Source of the DNA: Chaetoderma sp. LZ-2023a | Lineage: Eukaryota; Mollusca; Caudofoveata; Chaetodermatida; Chaetodermatidae | Reading direction: 5' to 3' | Assembly (NCBI GenBank): GCA_034401795.1 | Contig: CM067360.1 | Coordinates: forward strand, 56,651,768-56,715,767 | DNA length: 64,000 nucleotides | Shown here: piece by piece, positions 57,205 through 64,000 of the stretch | Layout: each line of letters starts with the position of its first letter | Position numbering within the stretch: position 1 is the first letter of the stretch | Made by a program: the position numbers and the translations under genes | The notes under the pieces: generated by a model | Told to the model about the DNA's origin: nothing | The model's database searches: none | The model's input: only the letters and a program-made list of their open reading frames with translations

Positions 57205-57430
57205 GTCAACGTAACCCTATAATGGTCAGGCCAGCCAAAATGGCTTCGGCAATGGTCTCTATGTATTTCCCTTTGCAAGCAAAGAGAAGATTAGTTTGGT
57301 AAATTTATCACTGCAATGCGTGGCTCGGTAACCGAGCGACTCATTTCAGTTGTACTGTTTAAAAATATTTTTCTCTTGGACCCTGATCAAGCAAAAGTTA
57401 GGATTTTCCTTTTCGTTTTAATGTTAAAGA
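57205..57430. repeat. Family A palindromic MITE, decayed
   Basis: GTAACCCTATAATGGTCAGG start and GGCTCGGTAACCGAGC centre. A further, weaker copy may occupy 57434-57600. Confidence 0.6.
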
Positions 57431-58070
57431 CAACCTAAATTATCATTTAGTGGTCTTTTAGAAATACCCATTTGAATGAAATCAAAACGCTCTTTTTGTA
57501 AATTCCAATGATAATTTTACAAAATAGCCTTCTCTTGATCTGCAAATATAATTTAACGGAGAAAATCTTTTATATTTATCATTCGGTTAAATGTGCATAT
57601 TCACAGCAGAATGGTTGGAAATAAAATTGTGAAAATTGTATACTTTTATTAGAGTCTTAAATTGTGTGCCTAGATGTAATGAAACGAAATAAATCTTAAC
57701 ATATGATGATCTCATTACGTGTAAATTAATAAAAAAAATTTAAGTTGTCAAGAGTCCCTAATTTATATTTAAAACAATTTTATTTTCAAACATCTTTATG
57801 TGAATATGCACCTTTAATCAAGATGAGTAACACTTTGAGCACTTAGACGTGCTGTTCACACAGGCGGGTGTGGGTGGGGAGGAGAGATAATAAATTTATC
57901 TTATTTTCCAACCCCTCCATAGTACACCCCTCCATACATAACAGGCTCAATAGATAGCATCTATAATACTACATTTTTAAAGCAGAATGACAAACACATG
58001 TTCACGTTTATTAAAACTATCATGTACACGTGTACTAGTATTTCTCCAAATGCACACCCCTAGTTTTTAT

Positions 58071-58584
58071 TATGTGCAAAAGGCAACAGAGTTTCTGAAA
58101 AGGCGAAATTCGAAGTTCGTACCTTGGTCTGAGTGTGGGTCTAGGGAAATTCCAAAGCCGGAGAAACCCTGGTTTACCACATCATACCAACATACACCCA
58201 CTCACACCTGTGATTTCTTGCTATGTGAAGTAACATTACACTAGTGGGCTGGAGGTAGCCAATCAGATTTCTGCCTACTTCACGTGATAGACCAGACTTC
58301 GTCTGGTGACCTAATTTACAATCACAAAAAAACAATGGCAATCGTGATGTTGTTGAACTGGAAAGAGACATTTGCAAAAGCTTGCAATGGTTTTGCTCTA
58401 AACACGTTATCTGAGAAACAGAAAATGTGTAGATTGGTTTTCGGTAACAAAAACCGCTAGTTTGATTTACGCACTTGTGTAAATTTATCTACTTCCTTAT
58501 TTCTTACCAAGCAATCTTATTGGCGCAAGTTCACTGACCCCAGCTCATTAATATGTATGAAGCATCATGGACATAGCACAAATA
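58071..58584. other. Non-coding stretch between hAT and Gypsy elements
   Basis: I looked here for the 3' LTR of the Gypsy element (expected repeated beyond 63250) and saw no long match. Confidence 0.3.
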
Positions 58585-59021
58585 TCAAGACGTGCAAGCA
58601 CCGTACTCGATATGGGAACGTAGTGCGATGGCGAGGATCGTGCAATAGGACGATGGGTTTACCAGGGCGTCGGCGATAGTAGAGACCTCCTGGTTTGGGA
58701 TGGCAAAAGCTTCTGTCCATTTGGTGAAATAATCTTGAAGAATGACAATATAGTGGTTTCTGTTATCCGAGTTTGTCAGGGTCCCATTACATCAATGGTG
58801 ACACATTTGAAAGCGGTGCCTACTATATATGTTTGGAGTGCAGCGGTCGTACTAGCACGGCTCTGGCAGGGGCTACATTTACCCATGCATATTTTCATGG
58901 CTGTCTCTATCCTGATCCAGTGGAAATGCTGTCGAATTCTTTCGAGGGTGCGGTCATGTGTAAAACCTCCTGAGCAATCCTGCAATTGCTCAAGAACTGC
59001 TTTGCCATAGTTCCGGGGCAC
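58585..59021 (-). pseudogene. Gypsy integrase: zinc-binding domain and start of catalytic core
   Basis: 59021-58776 contains the H-H-C-C domain (THDRTLERIRQHFHW, then GKCSPCQSRAS) and runs into the core with VTIDVMGP, the first catalytic Asp region. A frame break at about 58780 follows, and the core continues as ILQDYFTKWTEAFAIP, with the second Asp. The rest is missing. Confidence 0.8.
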
Positions 59022-59155
59022 TACAAGGCAATTGCGGTAATACAGTATTCAGTTATGCAGGCAGAACTCTTCAAGGAGTTGATGGGAATACTTAGTAGTA
59101 CTAGAGGTGGAGGAGATTTACATGTGTGACGGATGGTCGTGGTTGCGTAACCAAG

Positions 59156-59880
59156 TCATGACAGGTCCAAGATGTGGATCGCTTTCTTGGGCAAGCAATC
59201 CGGGTCCAATTTGTCAGTGCAAAGGAGAGGAAACAACAATTCTTCACTTTCTTTAGTTTCCATGGGCAGGCCATCGATGGAAGAGGTAGGCATGGGCAGA
59301 TCTTTAAAGTCAGAATACGGTTCAGGGTGTTGGCAGGATAAAGCGTCAGCATTTCCATGCAACTTTCCGAGATGATGTATCACATCAAATTGTAAACTCT
59401 GGAGGGTTTCTTGCCAACAGGCAATCTGTACATCAGCTTTGCACAATTTCTGTAACCAGCGGAGAGAAGGGTTTGAAATGCTTAATGAAATCGACTGCCA
59501 CAAGAAGTTCATGCTTTGTGGTAGCATAACAGCATTCCGTGAGAGGTGGCGAGATCCATAATAAAGGACTTGTTCATTGCCACCTCGGTTGATCTGTGCT
59601 AGAACGGCGCCGATACCAGTGTCTGATGCCAATCGAGAATTAAAGGGCATGAATGGTCCAGGTGTGCCAGTATTCGGGTGGTAACCAGCTTTTCTGAAGG
59701 TGGCTTCGTATGTGGGCGTCCGCAGAAAGAGGTGATCGTTTTCTGTGCGTTGGAAAAGGGGTGCAGCAAGTTTGCTAAATTCTGGGACATACGCACTGTA
59801 GTATTGGCAAAGTCTCAGAAAACTATGAATTTCCGTGAGAGAGGTGGTGGTCTTCCAAGCAGCGACGGCGGATACTTTCA
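59156..59880 (-). pseudogene. Gypsy RT thumb and RNase H
   Basis: It opens with TTSLTEIHSFLRLCQYYSAY, the region after the RT palm, then LAAPLFQRTE, then RNase H (FNSRLASDTGIGAVLAQ, YYGSRHLSRNA), and ends with HHLGKLHGNADALS. The first RNase H acidic position is altered around FNSRLASDTG. Confidence 0.8.
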
Positions 59881-60081
59881 CAGGCTGTGTGGAAATGCTT
59901 TCGTCGGATATAACATGTGGTCATTTAGGCACCTATGGTCAATACAAAAGTGGAAAGTGCCGTCTTTCTTACTGGCTAAGACGACAAGGCTGACCCATGG
60001 CGAGGTAGATGCTTCAATCATACCAGATTGCAGCATTCCTGTTACTTGCTGGTGGACTTCCTGTTCATTATGGATAGGCAA
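59881..60081 (-). pseudogene. Gypsy RT N-terminal fingers; palm deleted
   Basis: VTGMLQSGMIEASTSPWVSL and LASKKDGTFHFCIDHRCLN are the start of a Gypsy RT. The sequence then jumps, after AFPHS, straight to the post-palm region at 59880. About 90 residues, including the YxDD active site, are absent. Confidence 0.8.
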
Positions 60082-61108
60082 GCGGAGGACGGGTTCTTAC
60101 ACTGGGTGGTAATCTCTGGTATCGATGTTATGGCATACCAGATGGGTTTCACCAAGGTCTAAATCACTGCTAGAGAAGGTTTGTGCATGATCGAAGGGCA
60201 TGGCATAGACTTTGCTCATCGTTCAATCCTTCCTTAATGCGGGAATACAAATCTTGCAGATGGGGAGGCAGAGGTGGTGACGAACAGTGTTTCTCATGCC
60301 ATCTAAATTTTGGAGGTCCCAGAGACACCACCTCTGGAGATCTAGGGCTCCAAACTTGAAATCTGGAGGTCCCAAACTGAAATTTGGGATGCCCGTGCAG
60401 TTTTTCTCACCAATGCTAAGATTAGAGAGTACCATAGGGTCACAGAGCTGAATTATGGGGGTCCAGTGCTAGGTTCTGTGGTTACTGTATGTTTGTGCAA
60501 AAACCTAAGAAACTAATTATCAATCATACAAGATTTCCAGAGATCCCATGGGACCCACTACGACAACATTTGGGAGTCCCAAGCTACACTCAAATCAAGA
60601 ATGGACCTGAGGAAGCTAAGGATTTCAGCTGAGGACAAGACATAGTTGGCAAAAGCGAAGAAGGGCTGATGGTACCTGTAGGCTGTTTCTACTACTACAG
60701 CCACAGAAATAATACATACATACACTCAAAAGGACCCTTATGAGAAAGCCTCTGGATGAAGCAGCATTTTCGGAGTGGGAGAAGTTGCCTGGCGGATGCA
60801 AATCATCATGAATGGAATCGGCTTCGAAAAGTCGGCGCAGATTTACCCAGCTTCTAGTGTGAGAGTTCAATAGAGGGGTTAAAAATGTGGTACGGGGACT
60901 AACTAATGCTCATGGAGCAGTGACCTTGACAGTCTGTGTGAATTCTTTATCGGGCTCCAATATGGCATTGGAAGAGTGAAGACAAGGGTTCAAGGCGGAA
61001 GCCCAGGAAATTTCTTCGAAAACTCTTCGATTTGGATGGTGAAGTTGGGAGCTCCAGCCACTTCCAGCGGTGTTCCAGCAGCGCCACAAATGTGGGTGCA
61101 TGGTTCCA
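60082..61108 (-). pseudogene. Gypsy region between protease and RT, heavily decayed
   Basis: Short frames in several registers. 60290-60600 has loose repeats of GGAGGTCCCA and GGGAGTCCC-type phrases that are not part of a usual pol and may be an insertion. Confidence 0.4.
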
Positions 61109-61582
61109 TCAGGAGCAGTCATAAATGTGCTGGCATAGTGCCGTAGAGACAAGAGCTAAGAAATTAATGGTGGCTCCAGTATCAATGGTGGCAAGAACTT
61201 GATTACCTTGAATGGCACAGTAACAATGGAGGGAGCTAGTGCGAGGGATGCGGACGGTTTCTACAACAGGTGGTGTCTGTGGTGATAAGGTCTGTGTATT
61301 TGATATGAACTTAACTATGTTTGAAAGTTCCAGTGCTTCGGTGGCAGAAGTGTTGTTGAAGTAGAGGCATCCAGTCGAACTTTGACTGGATGCAGAGTTG
61401 CAGCTAGCAGGGGAAGTCTTCATCAAGGGAGACGGTTCTTCCGTCAGGGTTTCTTGTTGTTTCTCCTCGATATTCGAAAGAGTCAGAGGTTGCGTATCAA
61501 GTTTGTTAATACAATTCCAGCATTCGTGTCTGAATTGGACAAATTTGGGGCAGAGGTGTTGCGGGTGACGTGCAATAGTCAT
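61109..61582 (-). pseudogene. Gypsy aspartic protease region
   Basis: CYCAIQGNQVLATIDTGATI contains the D-T-G-A active-site motif of a retropepsin, in the right place between gag and RT. The frame continues for only about 15 more codons. Confidence 0.75.
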
Positions 61583-62149
61583 CCATGCATCAACAGATTT
61601 TTCTGATGCTGAGGTTACTTGGAGGGCAGGGCCTTTAGAGAGCTCTGTACTAGAGACCCCAATTGGTTTAAATCATTCGGCAGGTATTCAGGAGCAGGTT
61701 CAGGGTCAGCGTATTCTATTCGCAGAAAGGCAGGGGAGTGCATGGGCAAGTTGGACGAATTCCAGTGGGAGTTAATCTAGTGCTAGCTGAATTTTGGGTG
61801 GTTTGCTGTGTTCAAGCAGCAAAATTAATCATTGTGTTTTGCATAGAAGTGACGCAGGAGTTGAGGTCTGACATTTACGTGATTATCTGATGGAGACTTT
61901 CTTCCATCGATAATCGACTGGCATCAGTGCTCTTAGGTGGGGCGGAGATATTCTGTGCTGCTTTCAATAAAGCGTCCATCTGAGCAGGAGTGGTGTTAGA
62001 TGAAGGGTGGTACATGTCAGAGCAGTCAGGTAGCAGAATCTATGGGAGGCGCACATGCATTAGCTGTGCATGGCTGATTATTATTATTATTCTTACCAGG
62101 TCCACATGGTCTGGTAACTTTGTTTACTGCAGCTTCAGTGTCTTAAGCT

Positions 62150-62775
62150 TCATCTATGTTTTCTGTCTGGCAGATTATTCTTCTTTGGGTGGCTTCTCGG
62201 GCCAAGAAATTGTTAATGCATATCACGGCATTAGTAAATTCTGTGATGTCTCTTTTAGGTGAGGGTGCCCGCCCAAGGCTGCGATGAAACTATCGATCAG
62301 AATGGAAGTCTAGGCTTCTCTATGTATGGAGTCATAGGCTCGTGCCACTAATTGTCTGACATGTCAGGGGAGTTCTGGGAGCATTTCTTTGGCTTCCCAA
62401 TGCATGATGCAGAGGAGAATGTGTCTGGTTTCTGCTTTGGCACTATCGCCAAACCATTCCCAGAGCAGCACTAGGCTGAGTAAAAGATGATCAGTTGGGT
62501 GGAGGTCCTTTTATCCTTAAGTCCATTAAAACGTGAAGGGCTTTTCCTTTTAGGTGTGTGGCTAGATACAAACCTTTAGCGGCATCATTCCACCTGTTTA
62601 GTTCTGCTATTAAACGAAACTGGCAAAGGCAATTTTCCCACGGGGATTCTCCATCATGTTCAGGTGGTGTTATTGTCTTTAGCCAATTGCAGCGGTGGGG
62701 CAGTTCCATTTGTGCATGGTAAGTCAGAAGTTGGAGTGGTCCCTCTGGCGATATATCCCAGAGGCAGAACCCCAT
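62150..62775 (-). pseudogene. Gypsy gag capsid region
   Basis: 62775-62491 reads PEHDGESPWENCLCQFRLIA, then YLATHLKGKALHVLMDL, the pattern of Gypsy capsid proteins. It continues in another frame near 62300-62450 with LVARAYDSIHREA and ILIDSFIAALGG. No intact zinc knuckle is seen downstream. Confidence 0.75.
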
Positions 62776-63765
62776 TCCTCATCGTAATCTGACTGTTGTC
62801 TTCATATGGGATTTGCTTCATCTGGATAGAAGGGTTAGGCAGGATACATTGTAGATCACCGCGGGTAATGTAGTCTTGGTGTAGCTGGCCAAGGGGTCTG
62901 GTACATTCCAGTTCCTTCTTCTGGTGTGGGCAGTGTGGGATGGTAAATTTGGGTATTTTGGTACTGAGGTGTGATCCAGTCGTTGATACCATCAAAAAAT
63001 GTTGTTGCATACCCACATCGGGCACAAGTTGTGGCTGGGTGGCCACTGCCCCGTGCCTGTCACCATCCAAGGGGACCAGGTGGGCAGTCATCGTGCAAGC
63101 TATCTTCACCTTCACATCCCTCGAGTCCCGGGCTGGGCTGCCAGTCAAGCGAGGTCGGTCCACCAAGGTGCAGGCTGTCCACACCTGTGAGTTCTCTAGG
63201 CGACGCTCGTGTACCTGTCCTGGTTTTAGTCCTTGCCGCCTAGTTGATCCAATGTTCTCAGCAGACGTCCAGAGGTGGGCCTTCTGTTGTGTCTAACTCT
63301 AAAGCTTTAAAGGGGATCCCGCACAAGGCGGTGCTTTTAGTTATCAAGATGTTTTTGCGGGTTAGGGCCTCAGAAGGGATGATGGGGCAAAAGGACACGA
63401 TCAGTACGATTATGTGAGAACCTCTTTCTTCATAGGGTCAGACAAATCTTTGGCTCAGAGCCTAGACCAACTTGAGCGACATCAAAAAGATCTTGGCATG
63501 GTCCAATGATGCACAAACAGGCCTCTGTAATTAAATAGGAAAGAGTTTAGTGGAACTTCTGCCAAGCCTGGGCGCTATGAAGACACGACAGACTTGGAAA
63601 AGATTCTGGTGATGCCGCAGTTGTACGGTCAGGTCACAAGAACTGATGTTAACTGCTCGATCATTTAATTAAAGCTACATTTATCCTGACCACCGCCCAA
63701 GCGGTCTAATAAAAAGGTTTGCTAAGCAACTGAGAAAGGTTATGCTGCAGTGTTTCTATTCAGCC
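62776..63765. other. Region upstream of gag, LTR not identified
   Basis: Expected to hold the leader and perhaps the 5' LTR. I see no primer-binding site or repeated LTR sequence that I can confirm. The 174-codon frame 63184-62660 overlaps gag in another register and is not supported by a domain. Confidence 0.3.
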
Positions 63766-63812
63766 TAGGGGTGGGGGTGGTGGGGGTGGGGTGGGGGTGG
63801 GTGGGGGGGGGG
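63766..63812. repeat. GGGGTGGG microsatellite
   Basis: Imperfect (GGGGTGG)n. Confidence 0.85.
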
Positions 63813-64000
63813 AGATACGCTTAGTGCGAAATTTAGGCGGCGAAACCTTCCCTATAGAAAAGAAAATGTAAGGGTCACAAGACTTGTTGGGTCAGTTGAA
63901 AGGATGGTGGGTGTTAATTGAAGCCTTGAAGTGTGTGGGGGGGGGGGTGGGAGAGGAGACAGTCTTATGTAGCGCAGTTTCCTCGAAAATGTCCTTTCAT
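63813..64000. other. Window end
   Basis: A second short poly-G run at 63937-63947. Nothing else is seen. Confidence 0.3.

Larger units (their letters stand above)
54553..58070. mobile_element. 3.5-kb hAT-like element with nested insertions
   Basis: The ends are TAGGACTGGGCGCGTGTACA at 54561 and, in complement, TAGGGGTGTGCATTTGGAGA at 58062. Both are of the hAT type and both are followed by GTACACGTGTACA repeats. They are flanked by 8-bp direct repeats GTTTTTAC (54553-54560) and GTTTTTAT (58063-58070), one mismatch. No hAT transposase is seen. The interior holds a LINE and several family A MITEs, so the present length results from later insertions. Confidence 0.75.
58585..62775 (-). mobile_element. 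Decayed Ty3/Gypsy-type LTR retrotransposon
   Basis: On the minus strand, gag, protease, RT, RNase H and integrase remains appear in the order gag-PR-RT-RH-IN. Placing the integrase after RNase H is the Ty3/Gypsy (not Ty1/Copia) arrangement. Every frame is interrupted. I could not find paired LTRs within the window, so the true ends are unknown and the 5' side may extend beyond 63250. Confidence 0.82.

Noticed and set aside
57966-63765. Paired LTRs for the Gypsy element
   Set aside because: I compared the sequence left of the integrase with that right of gag and saw no long direct repeat, so no LTR is annotated.

Overview
The window is a piece of a eukaryotic (metazoan) nuclear genome: AT-rich, intron-containing, packed with transposable-element remains, and carrying a run of 500 N from 10270 to 10769. 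Frequent TACATGTA motifs, 'AAGGGAGATAACT' and 'GACGGACGGACGATGGAC' repeat blocks, and the mix of DIRS, Penelope-like, Ty3/Gypsy, CR1/RTE-type LINE, hAT and TTAA-flanked MITE remains suggest a marine invertebrate, most likely a lophotrochozoan such as a mollusc. The species cannot be fixed from sequence alone.

The only host gene I can support well lies on the minus strand and encodes a FERM-domain protein of the FRMD3/FRMD5 type. Four coding exons are visible, each with clean AG/GT boundaries and matching phases: exon 1 with the ATG (44167-44271), exon 2 (11114-11218), an exon I call exon 4 (9897-9975) and exon 5 (7878-7975). The phases show that one short exon between exons 2 and 4 is missing, and the N gap lies exactly there. 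Exons 1 and 2 are separated by an intron of about 33 kb that is almost entirely mobile DNA. The gene should continue past the left edge. A short open frame on the plus strand ends at 117 and may be the last exon of another gene.

Mobile elements, left to right: a Penelope-like fragment (3846-4995); DIRS-like tyrosine-recombinase retrotransposon copy 1 (11655-18635, decayed); DIRS copy 2 (22083-30725), with an open RT/RNase H frame, a frameshifted recombinase, and a 1.5-kb non-autonomous hAT element (27063-28586) splitting its gag; a CR1-like LINE fragment (45770-47255); a 223-bp element with 31-bp perfect inverted ends (about 53434-53656); a 3.5-kb hAT-like element (54561-58062) enclosing a second LINE and several MITEs; and a decayed Ty3/Gypsy element (58585-62775) with gag, protease, RT, RNase H and integrase pieces. 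The two DIRS copies share orientation, lie 3.4 kb apart and each has the internal complementary region typical of DIRS elements.

Over this lies a dense population of small palindromic elements. Family A (about 200-240 bp, ends TTAACCCTTTAA...TTAAAGGGTTAA, nearly perfect central hairpin) has about 30 recognisable copies. Family B (about 90 bp, TGTTGAATATTTTGAAA...TTTCAAAATATTCAACA) is a simple hairpin with about a dozen copies. Family C is a second TTAA-flanked palindrome with two copies. Simple and tandem repeats include a 37-bp satellite of ten units, a (TA)n block, TG/poly-G tracts and degenerate tandem arrays. The 45-54 kb region also holds one 212-codon open frame and a Thr/Ser-rich open region that I do not recognise.
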